Assembly (NCBI GenBank): GCA_903838055.1 | Contig: CAILWV010000067.1 | Span: forward strand, 1 to 64,000 | DNA from: an uncultured Bacteroidota bacterium | GTDB taxonomy: Bacteria; Bacteroidota; Bacteroidia; Flavobacteriales; Flavobacteriaceae | DNA length: 64,000 bases | Direction: 5' to 3' | Shown: piece after piece, positions 53,816 through 63,973 of the stretch | Numbering within the stretch: position 1 is the first letter of the stretch | How the letters are laid out: each line of letters opens with the position of its first letter | Notes under the pieces: model-generated | What the model saw: only the letters and a program-made list of their open reading frames with translations | What the model was told of the DNA's origin: nothing | Database searches by the model: none | Made by a program: the position numbers and the translations under genes

Positions 53816-54235
53816 ATGGAAAACAAGAAGCCAGATAATGTAGTTTTTTCTGAAAAAAATGGATATAACGCTAGTGTATTGCCTTATTCTACCAATGTTG
53901 GAGCGCCAGCAATTAGAATTGATGACGTTGTTTCATGGAAAAGCAGAAACATAAGTAACGTTAATAAAGAGTTCGAAAATAAGTTCAAGGAATTAAAAAA
54001 TCAATATGAAAATTTGATGAAAGAATTTGAATTCAATGAATTAGTTTACAATGCTAAATTTTCATTTGAACCTGTTATTGGGGAGATTTATCATTTATAT
54101 ACTGGTGATGATGGTGTGAATTTTCTTTCTTTGATTTCGCCTCAAGAATGGAATAAAGAACATATTGGCACTTTTAAACTTAATAGTGATAAAAAGTGGA
54201 TACAGATAAATGAGAAAGCAAAAAACTACTATTGA
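53816..54235 (+). CDS. DUF2452 domain-containing protein
   Basis: A 139-residue protein of the DUF2452 family: KPDNVVFSEKNGYNASVLPYSTNVGAPAIRIDDVVSWK at the start, a short helical stretch, then a beta part FSFEPVIGEIYHLYTGDDGVNFLSLISPQEW. Function unknown. Part of the photolyase cluster by position and strand. Confidence 0.82.
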   Translation: MENKKPDNVVFSEKNGYNASVLPYSTNVGAPAIRIDDVVSWKSRNISNVNKEFENKFKELKNQYENLMKEFEFNELVYNAKFSFEPVIGEIYHLYTGDDGVNFLSLISPQEWNKEHIGTFKLNSDKKWIQINEKAKNYY

Positions 54236-54295
54236 TATTTAGAATATCAATATTTACTCATAACCAATTAATTCATTTCATTCCATAATTTCAAA

Positions 54296-55804
54296 TTGAA
54301 AAAAAAGGCTATTAATATTGTTTGGTTCAAACGTGATTTACGTTTTACTGATCACGAACCACTTTTTTTAGCGCAACAAAGTGATATCCCAACTTTATTA
54401 ATTTATTTTTTCGAACCATCACTTATGGCTTATGATGATTCGGATGTTCGACATTGGCGTTTTGTTTATGAATCATTGCAAGAAATGCAATCCACATTAG
54501 AAAAAAAATGTGCTGAAATCTTTTTTTTTCATAGCGAGGTGCACGTAGTTTTTGAGGAATTACTTAAAATATATGAAATTCAATCCGTCTTTTCACATCA
54601 AGAAATTGGCAACAAAGTCAGTTTTGATAGAGATATTTCTATGCAAGCTTTTTTTGATGCCAATACTATTCGATGGAATCAATCTCAGATGCATGGCGTT
54701 ATCAGAAAATTAAAATCAAGAAGCGATTGGGACAAACGGTGGGAAAATGAAATGAGAGCCAATCCGAAAGTAGTTTCTATTTCGGCATTAAAAATAGAAA
54801 CGTTAAATTCTAATTTATACTCCAAATTAAAAGGTGCTGAATTGCATAAAGAGATTACCACTCGCAATAAAAATTTCCAGCAAGGAGGCGAATATTGGGC
54901 TTGGCGCTATTTAGATAGTTTTGTTAAAGAACGTTATGTTAATTACAGCAAACATATTTCTAAACCTAGTTTGAGCCGAAAAGGATGTAGTAGATTATCC
55001 CCTTATTTGACTTACGGGAATATTAGTATGCGAATGATTTATCAGTACACCAACCAGCATTATGAATCCTCCAAAAATAAAAGAGCCATCCTTAATTTTG
55101 TTTCAAGATTACATTGGCATTGCCATTTTATACAAAAATTTGAAGATGAATGTCGAATGGAATTTGAAAATGTAAATAGTGCCTATGATTCCTTAGTGAA
55201 ACCTAAAAATCAGACTTTGATCAAGGCTTGGCAAGAGGGTAAAACGGGTGTTCCTATTGTTGATGCATGCATGCGTTGTGTGGTTGCAACAGGATATCTT
55301 AATTTTAGAATGCGTGCTTTAGTAGTCTCTTTTTTTACTTTTAATTTGTGGCAAGATTGGAGGGAATTACACTTTTTAGCAAGACAATTTTTAGATTATG
55401 AACCTGGCATTCATTACCCACAATTGCAGATGCAATCAGGTACGACAGGAATTAATACAATTCGAATTTATAACCCTATTAAAAACTCAGAAGAACACGA
55501 TCCAGATGGTGTTTTTATTAAACAGTGGTTACCCGAATTGGCTGAAATTCCATTAGAATTAATTCACGAGCCATGGAGATTAAATGCTATTGAACAACAA
55601 TTTTATAATTGTCAAATTGGGAAAGATTATCCCAAACCTATTGTAGATATTGAAGAGTCTAGAAAATATGCTAGTGAAATTGTGTGGAGTTTTAGAAAAA
55701 AAGAGGAAGTAAAACAAGAAGGAATTCGAATTTTAAAAAAACACGTATCCAATCCAAATAAACCAAAAAATGCGAGGAGTAAAAAAACAAAACCTGCCCA
55801 ATAA
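54296..55804 (+). CDS. Cryptochrome/deoxyribodipyrimidine photolyase family protein
   Basis: A 502-residue FAD-binding photolyase-superfamily protein. The N-terminal Rossmann domain ([21 protein letters not shown]) is followed by the FAD domain with [66 protein letters not shown] and the region near 385-400 ([17 protein letters not shown]). It resembles the FAD-binding group often labelled deoxyribodipyrimidine photolyase. Start is TTG. Its 3' end overlaps the DUF2256 gene by 35 bp. Whether it repairs DNA or senses light cannot be told. Confidence 0.88.
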   Translation: MKKKAINIVWFKRDLRFTDHEPLFLAQQSDIPTLLIYFFEPSLMAYDDSDVRHWRFVYESLQEMQSTLEKKCAEIFFFHSEVHVVFEELLKIYEIQSVFSHQEIGNKVSFDRDISMQAFFDANTIRWNQSQMHGVIRKLKSRSDWDKRWENEMRANPKVVSISALKIETLNSNLYSKLKGAELHKEITTRNKNFQQGGEYWAWRYLDSFVKERYVNYSKHISKPSLSRKGCSRLSPYLTYGNISMRMIYQYTNQHYESSKNKRAILNFVSRLHWHCHFIQKFEDECRMEFENVNSAYDSLVKPKNQTLIKAWQEGKTGVPIVDACMRCVVATGYLNFRMRALVVSFFTFNLWQDWRELHFLARQFLDYEPGIHYPQLQMQSGTTGINTIRIYNPIKNSEEHDPDGVFIKQWLPELAEIPLELIHEPWRLNAIEQQFYNCQIGKDYPKPIVDIEESRKYASEIVWSFRKKEEVKQEGIRILKKHVSNPNKPKNARSKKTKPAQ

Positions 55805-55907
55805 AATTTGTGTTGTTTGCCAAAAACCTTTTGCTTGGAGAAAAAAATGGGAAAAAGTTTGGGACGAAGTAAAATATTGTAGTGATAAATGTAGAATGAA
55901 TAAATAA
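55770..55907 (+). CDS. DUF2256 zinc-ribbon-like small protein
   Basis: A 45-residue gene missing from the ORF track. [45 protein letters not shown] has CxxC (C14, C17) and CSDKC (C38, C42), four cysteines suited to bind zinc, and the DUF2256 pattern [23 protein letters not shown]. It overlaps the end of the photolyase gene by 35 bp in another frame. This family is a regular companion of photolyase/cryptochrome genes. Confidence 0.9.
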   Translation: MRGVKKQNLPNKICVVCQKPFAWRKKWEKVWDEVKYCSDKCRMNK

Positions 55908-55996
55908 AATTAATTCCTGCAAGGTTTCAAAAAACTGTGTAGATTAATTTTAAATCTGCGATGTCCAAAAAAAAGCTGCTGAAAGATAAAGAAAAT

Positions 55997-57532
55997 ATGA
56001 GGAAAACCTTACGATTAATTTTAGGAGATCAATTAAATAGTAATCATTCTTGGTTTAATACTGTTGATGATTCTGTGGTTTATGTCCTTATGGAAATCCG
56101 AACTGAGACGGATTATGCTCAACATCATATTCAAAAAGTAGTTGGAATTTTTGTTGCCATGCAAACTTTTGTGTCAGAATTAAAATCTAAAAATCATAAA
56201 GTTGAATATATTCAATTGAATGATACTACTAATTTTCAATCCTTTGAGAAAAATATTGAAAGTTTAATTTCAAAGAGGAATTTCACTCATTTTGAATACC
56301 AATTTCCGGATGAATATAGAGTTGATTTAATTTTGAAAAATCTCTGTAATACGATTCCTATTACAAGTACTGCTGTAGATTCGGAACATTTTTATACTTC
56401 TCGAAATGAATTAGGTGATTTCTTTGAAGGAAAAAAAACCTATTTAATGGAGAGTTTTTATCGCTCGATGCGGAAAAAACATAATGTCTTAATGGAAGGC
56501 GATAAGCCTTTAACGGGGCAATGGAATTATGATGGAGATAATAGAAAAAAGCTACCTAAAAATCATAAGCCAATTCCGCCTTTGGTTTTCAATAATGATG
56601 TTTCAAAGGTTTTCCGAGAAATTAATAAAAGTAATATCAAGACCATTGGGACTATTGATGCCAATAATTTTGTTTGGCCAATAAATAGAGAGCAATCATT
56701 GCAATTGTTAGATTTTTTTGCGACTGAATGTCTGCAACTTTTTGGAAGTTATCAAGATGCCATGACTCCAAATGAATGGTCTTTGTATCATTCTCGAATT
56801 TCCTTTTCTATGAATATTAAACTTATTTCTCCAAAAGAAGTAATCGAAAGAGTAATAAAAGAATGGGAAAAACGTCCAGATGAAATTGAATACCACCAAC
56901 TAGAAGGATTTGTTCGTCAAATAATTGGTTGGCGTGAATACATGAGAGGTATTTATTGGTTAAAAATGCCTGAATATGCAACGTTAAATTATTTCGATAA
57001 TCAAGAAAAATTGCCCGAATGGTTTTGGACAGGCCAAACTAAGATGAATTGCATGAAAGATGCAATAACTCAATCCTTAAATTATGCTTATGCTCACCAC
57101 ATTCAAAGGTTGATGGTTACTGGAAATTTTGCATTATTAGCAGGTGTTCATCCTGATGAAATTGATGCTTGGTATCTCGGAATTTATATCGATGCCTTCG
57201 AGTGGGTAGAAATCACCAATACTCGAGGTATGAGCCAATTTGCAGATGGCGGAATTGTAGGAACTAAACCCTATGTGAGTTCAGCTACTTATATTGATAA
57301 AATGAGTCATTATTGTGGTAGTTGTTATTATAAGAAAGCCATTAAAGTTGGTGAAAAATCATGCCCTTTTAATAGTTTGTATTGGAATTTTTATGATAAA
57401 AATGAAGGTAAATTATCTAAAAACCCACGAATAGGAATGATGTATAAAGTATGGCAAAAAATGAAAATAGAAGATAAAACAGCACTTTTAGAACAGGCAG
57501 ATTTTTATTTGAAAAATATAAATAAATTATGA
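55997..57532 (+). CDS. Cryptochrome/photolyase, PhrB-like iron-sulfur type
   Basis: A 511-residue protein of the bacterial (6-4) photolyase-like group. The N-terminus RKTLRLILGDQLNSNHSWF is the typical start; the track start at 55961 adds 12 basic residues. GFVRQIIGWREYMRGIYW, NYAYAHHIQRLMVTGNFALLAGV and WYLGIYIDAFEWVEITNTRGMSQFADGG are family blocks. Cys at MNCMKDAI, CGSC and KSCPFN are the four expected ligands for a 4Fe-4S cluster. Ends with a 4-bp overlap (ATGA) with the next gene. Confidence 0.92.
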   Translation: MRKTLRLILGDQLNSNHSWFNTVDDSVVYVLMEIRTETDYAQHHIQKVVGIFVAMQTFVSELKSKNHKVEYIQLNDTTNFQSFEKNIESLISKRNFTHFEYQFPDEYRVDLILKNLCNTIPITSTAVDSEHFYTSRNELGDFFEGKKTYLMESFYRSMRKKHNVLMEGDKPLTGQWNYDGDNRKKLPKNHKPIPPLVFNNDVSKVFREINKSNIKTIGTIDANNFVWPINREQSLQLLDFFATECLQLFGSYQDAMTPNEWSLYHSRISFSMNIKLISPKEVIERVIKEWEKRPDEIEYHQLEGFVRQIIGWREYMRGIYWLKMPEYATLNYFDNQEKLPEWFWTGQTKMNCMKDAITQSLNYAYAHHIQRLMVTGNFALLAGVHPDEIDAWYLGIYIDAFEWVEITNTRGMSQFADGGIVGTKPYVSSATYIDKMSHYCGSCYYKKAIKVGEKSCPFNSLYWNFYDKNEGKLSKNPRIGMMYKVWQKMKIEDKTALLEQADFYLKNINKL

Positions 57533-58821
57533 AAACTTCGATAGTTTGGTTTAAAACGGATTTAAGATTACAAGATAATGAAACTATAATTAGGGCTATT
57601 TCACAAAGTGATGAAATTATTCCGGTGTATTGTTTTGACGAATCTCATTACAAAATAACAAATTTCGGTTTCAAGAAAACAGGAAGTTTTAGAGCTCAGT
57701 TTTTATTAGAATCATTACTTGATTTAGATTCGAATTTAAGGGCTTTAGGTTCGGGATTACTTATTCTTAAAGGAAACCCTGAAGTTGAAATTCCTAAAAT
57801 TGTTAAGCAATATAAAGTTGCTAAAGTCTTTGCAAAAAGAGAAGTTACCTATGAAGAAAAGCAAACCGAAACTCTTTTGCAAAACGAACTTTTTAAGATG
57901 AATTGTGAGCTAGAAACTTATAGTACAAGCACACTATATCATGCCGAAGACTTGCCTTTTTCTATAAAAGATATCCCTGACGTTTTCACTAATTTCAGAA
58001 AAAAAATAGAAATTGAATCTAAAATAAGAAGTTCCTTCGAAAAGCCATCAGCAATAAAATCACCCCAATTGGATGTAATCAAATTACCCACTTTGGAAGA
58101 GCTTGGGTTGTTGTCTATTCCAATAAACAAAAACGCTGCGATTCAATTTAAAGGTGGGGAATCTAAAGCAATTGCTCGTTTAAATCATTATTTTTTTGAA
58201 TCCAAATGCATTTCTAATTATAAAGAAACCAGAAACGGTTTAGTAGGGCCGGATTATTCCTCTAAATTTTCTGCTTGGTTGGCTTTGGGTTGTATTTCGC
58301 CTAGATTTATTTATCAAGAGTTAAAAAAATATGAACAGCAATTTGGATCTAATGAATCTACTTACTGGTTAGTATTTGAATTATTATGGCGCGATTATTT
58401 TAGGTTTTTGATGAAAAAACATTCTTCTAAATTTTTTCAACAAGTTGGAATTCAAAACAAACCCCACTTGGGAACAATTCCTAAAGAAAATCAACTTCAC
58501 GATTGGATAAATGGTTCTACTGGAGTTGCTTTTGTAGATGCCAATATGAATGAATTGAGATTAACTGGGTTTATGAGTAATCGAGGTCGTCAAAACGTAG
58601 CAAGTTATTTTTGTAATGATTTAAAACTCGATTGGCGGTTTGGAGCAGCTTATTTTGAACAACAACTTATTGATTATGATGTGTGTAGTAACTGGGGTAA
58701 TTGGGCTTATCTTGCTGGAGTAGGTAATGATCCTAGAGGAAATAGATATTTTAACATTGAAAAACAAGCAAATGATTATGATAAAAATAAATCCTTTAGG
58801 AATTTATGGGAGAATTCATAA
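57529..58821 (+). CDS. DASH-type cryptochrome
   Basis: A 430-residue photolyase-superfamily protein of the DASH group, starting KTSIVWFKTDLRLQDNETIIRAI. FAD-domain blocks: TRNGLVGPDYSSKFSAWLALGCISPRFIYQEL, LLWRDYFRFLM, STGVAFVDANMNELRLTGFMSNRGRQNVASYF and the closing YDVCSNWGNWAYLAGVGNDPRGNRYFN, the DASH signature. DASH proteins repair CPD lesions, mostly in single-stranded DNA, and may also sense light. Coupled by 4-bp overlap to the FeS photolyase gene. Confidence 0.93.
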   Translation: MKTSIVWFKTDLRLQDNETIIRAISQSDEIIPVYCFDESHYKITNFGFKKTGSFRAQFLLESLLDLDSNLRALGSGLLILKGNPEVEIPKIVKQYKVAKVFAKREVTYEEKQTETLLQNELFKMNCELETYSTSTLYHAEDLPFSIKDIPDVFTNFRKKIEIESKIRSSFEKPSAIKSPQLDVIKLPTLEELGLLSIPINKNAAIQFKGGESKAIARLNHYFFESKCISNYKETRNGLVGPDYSSKFSAWLALGCISPRFIYQELKKYEQQFGSNESTYWLVFELLWRDYFRFLMKKHSSKFFQQVGIQNKPHLGTIPKENQLHDWINGSTGVAFVDANMNELRLTGFMSNRGRQNVASYFCNDLKLDWRFGAAYFEQQLIDYDVCSNWGNWAYLAGVGNDPRGNRYFNIEKQANDYDKNKSFRNLWENS

Positions 58822-58869
58822 ATAATATTCTAAAACTCTATTTATATTTGCATAATCAATAAAATTCCG

Positions 58870-60039
58870 ATGGACAAAATATTCAATAATACTGAGGTTG
58901 CTTTCTCTTTAAAAAGCGAAACCGAATTAGATAGAGCCTATTTTCTTTTTAAATTAATTGCAAATGAACCTCTTGTTCGCATTGGAACAGCTGTTACAAA
59001 TTTTGCTCTAAAAGCTCATTTACCAGTAGAGGGATTAATTCGTGCCACGGTTTTTGACCATTTTTGTGGCGGTGTAAATGAGTTGGATTGCCTTTCGGTT
59101 GTTGATAAAATGTATACTAAAGGAGTTTCATCTGTATTGGATTATTCTGTTGAAGGTAAAGAGGAAGAAGCACAGTTTGATTTGGCTTTAAACATGACTC
59201 TAAAAACTATTGAATTCGCCAAAGAACGTAAAGCAATTCCGTTTGCAGTATTTAAACCAACCGGTTTAGGAAGATTAGATTTGTATACTAAAGTTGGTGA
59301 AAAACAAACTCTTTCTGCTGGGGAACAGTCGGAATGGGATAAAGTTAAGAATCGTTTTGAATTGGTTTGTAAAACTGCTCATGACAAAGATGTCGCTTTG
59401 CTAATTGATGCTGAAGAAAGTTGGATGCAAGATGCTGCAGATGATTTGGTAGAAGAAATGATGCGTAAATACAATAAAGAAAAAGTGATTGTTTTTAGTA
59501 CTTTGCAAATGTATCGTTGGGATCGTTTAGATTATTTAAAACAACTACACGAAAAAGCCAAAGCGGAAGGTTTTTATATAGGAATGAAATTAGTACGCGG
59601 TGCTTACATGGAAAAAGAACATGAAAGAGCTAAAGAAAAAGGATGCCCAACTCCAATTTGTGCTTCTAAACAAGCAACCGATGACAATTATAATGCAGCT
59701 GTTGATTACATGATGCACCATATTGATAAAATGGCAATCTTTGCAGGTACCCATAACGAAGAGAGTTCTTATAAATTATTAGAGATGCTTGATGCAAACG
59801 GAATTGATAAAAGTGACACTCGCGTGTGGTTTGGACAGTTGTATGGCATGAGTGATAATATTAGTTATAATTTAGCTAAAAACGGATACAATGTTGCTAA
59901 ATACTTGCCTTTTGGACCAGTTCGTGACGTGATGCCTTATTTAATTCGTCGTGCTGAAGAAAATACATCTGTTGCAGGACAAACTAGTAGAGAATTGAAT
60001 TTGCTAAAAACAGAAAGGCAGCGAAGAAAATTAAAATAA
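58870..60039 (+). CDS. putA: Proline dehydrogenase
   Basis: FAD-dependent oxidation of proline to pyrroline-5-carboxylate. 389 residues, monofunctional (no aldehyde dehydrogenase domain). The family blocks are visible: LLIDAEESWMQ, QMYRWDRLDYL, GFYIGMKLVRGAYMEKE (about 228-244), THNEES and the closing VAKYLPFGPVRDVMPYLIRRAEEN (about 345-368). The start ATG lies 48 bp after the cryptochrome. Probably its own transcript; a TATATTTG box at 58843 lacks a clear -33 element. Gene name applies to the function; the monofunctional form is sometimes called differently. Confidence 0.93.
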   Translation: MDKIFNNTEVAFSLKSETELDRAYFLFKLIANEPLVRIGTAVTNFALKAHLPVEGLIRATVFDHFCGGVNELDCLSVVDKMYTKGVSSVLDYSVEGKEEEAQFDLALNMTLKTIEFAKERKAIPFAVFKPTGLGRLDLYTKVGEKQTLSAGEQSEWDKVKNRFELVCKTAHDKDVALLIDAEESWMQDAADDLVEEMMRKYNKEKVIVFSTLQMYRWDRLDYLKQLHEKAKAEGFYIGMKLVRGAYMEKEHERAKEKGCPTPICASKQATDDNYNAAVDYMMHHIDKMAIFAGTHNEESSYKLLEMLDANGIDKSDTRVWFGQLYGMSDNISYNLAKNGYNVAKYLPFGPVRDVMPYLIRRAEENTSVAGQTSRELNLLKTERQRRKLK

Positions 60040-60399
60040 TTTCATTTAGTTTTCAGTACTACACCCTAAGAAATCTTTAATTCAAAACAAGAACTAAGGT
60101 TAATTTCTATTTAATTTTTCAAAATCTAAAACCACTAATTTTATTAACTAAAAGGAGTGAGAATTCGTTATATAAAATATCCAATTTTTTTTATTTAGAA
60201 GAGTATTAAGCGGAAGTAGTATTTCAAATTAATTAAAAATCACATTATTAAATTTCTATTTTTTATTTTATTTTATGAAATACCCCTAAAATTTTAGGGG
60301 GCATAGTATTAAAATAATAAAAATTTTCATTTTATTTCATTTTTTAAATGGGGTATTGTTTTATTTTATAAATTTATTTCGAATTTAAATAAAAAAACA
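60040..60399. other. Intergenic region upstream of amtB
   Basis: AT-rich; no gene. It holds the palindrome listed next, about 100 bp before amtB, and must hold the amtB promoter. Confidence 0.5.
60283..60300. promoter_or_regulatory. Perfect 18-bp palindrome upstream of amtB
   Basis: CCCCTAAAATTTTAGGGG is fully self-complementary without a loop, which favours a dimeric protein operator over a hairpin. Confidence 0.55.
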
Positions 60400-61725
60400 A
60401 TGAGAAAAATTATTTTAAGTGTGATTCTAATCACAATTTTGGTGTTATCTATTTTTTCAATTTATTTATTTCCTGAAAGTAAAATTTTGGGTGCTCACAT
60501 TGTGCCTCTTAAACTAGATACTGGGGATACCGCATGGATGCTTGTAGCTACAGGTCTTGTTTTGTTAATGACTCCAGGATTAGGTTTTTTCTATGGCGGG
60601 ATGGTAGGTAAAAAAAATGTTATTAGCACAGTTCTTCAAAGCTTTATGGCTATGGTTATAGTAACTGTACTATGGGTGGTAGTCGGTTTTGGTTTGTGTT
60701 TTGGTCCTTCAATAGGAGGTCTTATTGGTGATCCAACTTCTAATTTATTTTTTAATGGAGTAAGTGCAACTACCGCTTGGGAGCTAGCGCCTACTATTCC
60801 ATTTATTCTCTTTGCCTTATTTCAAGCAAAATTTGCAATTATTACCCCTGCTTTAATTACAGGTGCTTTTGCAGAACGTGTTCGATTTTGGGCTTACCTA
60901 TTATTCATGGTGTTATTTATTCTATTTGTTTACGCTCCATTATGTCACATGACTTGGCATCCAGATGGTTTATTTTTTAGATGGGGAGTATTAGATTTTG
61001 CTGGTGGTACAGTAGTTCATATGAGTGCTGGTTGGGCTGCATTAGCAGGTGCGATATTTTTAGGAAAAAGAAAAGTTCAAAAATCAAATCCTGCAAGAAT
61101 CACCTACGTATTATTAGGAACAGGTTTATTATGGTTCGGTTGGTTTGGTTTTAATGCTGGTTCAGCGGTTGGTTCTAACGGATTAGCTGCGCAAGCTTTA
61201 GGTACAACAACAGTTGCCGCCGCTGCCGCTGCTATGGGCTGGGTGTTTTTAGATAAAATACTTGGACATAAACTTTCTGCAATGGGAGCTTGTATTGGAG
61301 CAGTAGTTGGATTAGTTGCTATAACTCCAGCTGCAGGTTTTGTATCAATTCCTTCTGCTTTAGCAATTGGATTTATTGCAAGTTTTGTGAGTAATTTAGT
61401 TGTAAGCAAATTTCCTAAAGGTAAAATTGATGATGCTCTAGATGTATTTGCATGTCATGGTGTAGGCGGAATGGTTGGCATGTTATTAACAGGAGTTTTT
61501 GCATCAAAATCTGTAAATCCAATTGTTGGTGACAATCAAGGCTTGATATATGGAGATACTACTTTGTTTTTAATCCAATTAAAAGCATTAGTTCTTGTTT
61601 CTATTTTTGCTTTTGCTGCTTCTTATGCCTTATTCTTTATTGTAAATAAAATAACGCCATTAAGGGTGAGTGAGGATAAAGAAGTGCTTGGATTAGATAT
61701 TACGCAACATGGTGAACAACTTTAA
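60400..61725 (+). CDS. amtB: Ammonium transporter
   Basis: A 441-residue Amt/MEP/Rh channel protein. An N-terminal hydrophobic segment (MRKIILSVILITILVLSIFSIYLF) is probably a signal peptide, then eleven helices. Signatures: DTAWMLVATGLVLLMTPGLGFFYGGMV, the DFAGGTVVHMSAGWAALAGAIFLGKRK block (Asp and His in the pore) and the second His in FACHGVGGMVGMLLTGVFAS. No PII gene (glnK) lies next to it; a porin gene follows after 132 bp on the same strand. Confidence 0.94.
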   Translation: MRKIILSVILITILVLSIFSIYLFPESKILGAHIVPLKLDTGDTAWMLVATGLVLLMTPGLGFFYGGMVGKKNVISTVLQSFMAMVIVTVLWVVVGFGLCFGPSIGGLIGDPTSNLFFNGVSATTAWELAPTIPFILFALFQAKFAIITPALITGAFAERVRFWAYLLFMVLFILFVYAPLCHMTWHPDGLFFRWGVLDFAGGTVVHMSAGWAALAGAIFLGKRKVQKSNPARITYVLLGTGLLWFGWFGFNAGSAVGSNGLAAQALGTTTVAAAAAAMGWVFLDKILGHKLSAMGACIGAVVGLVAITPAAGFVSIPSALAIGFIASFVSNLVVSKFPKGKIDDALDVFACHGVGGMVGMLLTGVFASKSVNPIVGDNQGLIYGDTTLFLIQLKALVLVSIFAFAASYALFFIVNKITPLRVSEDKEVLGLDITQHGEQL

Positions 61726-61857
61726 ACTTAGTATTTTATAACTAAATTATATTTACTTAATTTTTATTATTATTTTTCCGCTTCTAATTTAATATACTAA
61801 AAAGTAAATAATTAGTAAAAATAAAAAGAAAACTTAGTAAAAATTAATTATTAAACC

Positions 61858-62901
61858 ATGAAAAACCATAGTGTTAAATCAATTTTATGTAGAGCAGTCC
61901 TTATTTTAGTTGCGTTCCATACTAGTTATGGTCAAGAAACACCTAAATCTACCACTGTTTTTTCAGGATCTGCAGATATGTATTACAAATATGATTTTTT
62001 TAAATTCGATAATAGCAAAACCAGTTTTACAAAAACGCATGATTCATTTGAACTAGGTATGGCAACTGTAAAAGCGGTTCATAAGTCAGGTAAAGCTTCC
62101 GTTTTAGTAGATTTAGGTTTTGGAAATAGAGCTGCCGAATTCACTTACAACGATGCGAATGCAACATTTATGATAAAACAATTAAATGTTACTTATGATT
62201 TTTCTTCAAAATTTAAAGTCACAGCCGGAAGTTTTTCTACTCATCTAGGATATGAATTAATTGATGCGGTCGATAATAAAAACTATAGCATGTCCTATGC
62301 GTTCACTAATGGGCCTTTTTTTAATACGGGTGTTAAAGCACAATATACAGCTGGTGCTTTTAGTTTTATGGCAGGAGTTTCAAATCCTACAGATTTTAAA
62401 TCAGCTTCAAAAGCAGGTTCTACGCAAAAAACAGTTATTGCTCAAATTGGATATGTAGGAAAAAAAGGGAATGCCTATTTTAATTTTACGTCGGGTAGTA
62501 TGAATCCAATTTCAACAACTAACAAAACACAATTTGATTTTGTTGCATCAAAAAAAGTTGCCGAAAAAGTAACATTAGGTTGCAACGGGACATATGCTTT
62601 AACTTCAGATGATATAGTAAAAGATACAAAATCTTGGTTTTCAGTAGTTGGGTATTCGGTTTTTTCTTTAAAAAGCAATTTAAGTTTAGCTTATAGAGCA
62701 GAGTATTTTGATGATAAAGATAATGTTCTCGGTTTGGCAGCAAATGTTTTTGCTAATACACTTTCTTTGAATTATAAAGAAGGAAATTTAACTTTCATTC
62801 CTGAAATTAGGGTGGATACTGCTTCACAGAATATTTTTACAGATGGAAATCCAAATAAATCATCTGCTTTTGTTTTATTAGCAACAACATATACTTTTTA
62901 A
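61858..62901 (+). CDS. Outer-membrane porin (BBP2-like)
   Basis: A 347-residue outer-membrane barrel with signal peptide (SILCRAVLILVAFHTSYGQ) and repeated amphipathic strands (VFSGSADMYYKYDFFKF, FKVTAGSFSTHLGYELIDAVDNKNYSMSYAFTNGPFFNTGVKAQY). It matches the putative beta-barrel porin-2 pattern and ends TTYTF. Next to amtB on the same strand and ending at a strong terminator, so it may be co-expressed with ammonium uptake and admit small nitrogen solutes; this is inference. Confidence 0.85.
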   Translation: MKNHSVKSILCRAVLILVAFHTSYGQETPKSTTVFSGSADMYYKYDFFKFDNSKTSFTKTHDSFELGMATVKAVHKSGKASVLVDLGFGNRAAEFTYNDANATFMIKQLNVTYDFSSKFKVTAGSFSTHLGYELIDAVDNKNYSMSYAFTNGPFFNTGVKAQYTAGAFSFMAGVSNPTDFKSASKAGSTQKTVIAQIGYVGKKGNAYFNFTSGSMNPISTTNKTQFDFVASKKVAEKVTLGCNGTYALTSDDIVKDTKSWFSVVGYSVFSLKSNLSLAYRAEYFDDKDNVLGLAANVFANTLSLNYKEGNLTFIPEIRVDTASQNIFTDGNPNKSSAFVLLATTYTF

Positions 62902-62943
62902 TTTTAAGTAGATTAATTAGTAATAAAACAATTATTTGTGATG

Positions 62944-62976
62944 CCAAACCCCACTTTTGTGGGGTTTGGTTTTTTG
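62944..62976 (+). terminator. Terminator after the porin gene
   Basis: CCAAACCCCAC / GTGGGGTTTGG with a TTTT loop and a T-run; GC-rich stem, strong. Confidence 0.92.
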
Positions 62977-63207
62977 TTTAATTGACTTATAATTATAAAA
63001 TTGGAGATAATGAAATATTAGTATTAATAAATTGATTAATTCGAAAAAAAACACATTTATTTTTATAGTATTCTCCTAAAACCTATTTTTTATCATTTTA
63101 TGTTTTCATTGATAAATTTGAGTTATTAACATATTTTATTTTAAACAATTGCAAATCAATAGTTTAATTTGTTAATAATACTATTTTTCTTGTTAATAAG
63201 TTGAAAA

Positions 63208-63239
63208 TTTGATTGAAAAACTAAAAAAAAATACTTTTA
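63208..63239 (+). promoter_or_regulatory. Promoter candidate of the last barrel gene
   Basis: TTTG (63208-63211), 20 bp, then TACTTTTA (63232-63239), close to the Bacteroidota consensus, 33 bp before the start codon. Confidence 0.45.
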
Positions 63240-63272
63240 TGTTTGTCATTATTAATTTTAAACAAAACAAAA

Positions 63273-63950
63273 ATGAAAAAAATTATTTTAACTGCAGCAG
63301 CAGTATTTGCATTGTCATTTGCTAATGCACAAGATTTAAAATCATCTAAAGGAGAAAATTATTTGCCAGAGGCTGGTGATTGGGCTATCGGATTTAACGC
63401 TGATGGTTTATTTCATTATGTTGGAAATGCTTTTAATCAAGCAGGTAATAACGCTGCTCCGTCTGTTGATTTTCAACAAGCAGGAACATTTGTTGGAAAA
63501 AAATTCACTTCTGCTACTGAAGCATACAGAGTTGTTGCTAATTTTAAAGTAAATAGTGGTTCAGTAACTGATCCTGCTGGAAATAAAGCTACAAATTCTG
63601 GATTTGCTTTAACTGCAGGTTTAGGAAAAGAGTGGAGAAAAGGGAAAACACGTTTACAAGGTTTTTATGGTGTAGATGCTTTAGTTGGAATTTCTTCAAG
63701 TTCTTCTAAAAGTGCTTCAGGAGTTGAAACTAAAGATGGAATGGGATTCAGTATTGGTGCTAATGGATTTATTGGAGCAGAGTATTTCTTGTTTCCAAAA
63801 ATCTCTATCGGAGCTCAATATGGTTATGGATTAAAGATTTCTAGTCAAGCAGCTTCTGAGGTTGCTGGAGTAAAAACTGGAAACGCTACATCAGGATTTA
63901 ATTTAGGTGGAGTTGGAGTAAGTTCAATCAACATGACTTTACATTTCTAA
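63273..63950 (+). CDS. Outer-membrane beta-barrel protein
   Basis: A 225-residue protein starting MKKIILTAAAVFALSFANAQ, a clear signal peptide; the track's earlier start adds 10 residues that are not part of it. The mature part has amphipathic strands (YRVVANFKVNSGSV, SGFALTAGLGKEWRKGKTRLQGFYGVDALVG, GFIGAEYFLFPKISIGAQYGYGLK) and ends INMTLHF, with a terminal aromatic residue as usual for outer-membrane barrels. Family not identified. Monocistronic between its own promoter and terminator. Confidence 0.85.
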   Translation: MKKIILTAAAVFALSFANAQDLKSSKGENYLPEAGDWAIGFNADGLFHYVGNAFNQAGNNAAPSVDFQQAGTFVGKKFTSATEAYRVVANFKVNSGSVTDPAGNKATNSGFALTAGLGKEWRKGKTRLQGFYGVDALVGISSSSSKSASGVETKDGMGFSIGANGFIGAEYFLFPKISIGAQYGYGLKISSQAASEVAGVKTGNATSGFNLGGVGVSSINMTLHF

Positions 63951-63973
63951 TCCATTTTAGAATAATACCAAAT

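Larger units (their letters stand above)
62902..63272. other. Intergenic region between porin and next barrel gene
   Basis: AT-rich, without a gene; holds the porin terminator and a candidate promoter, both listed. Confidence 0.5.
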
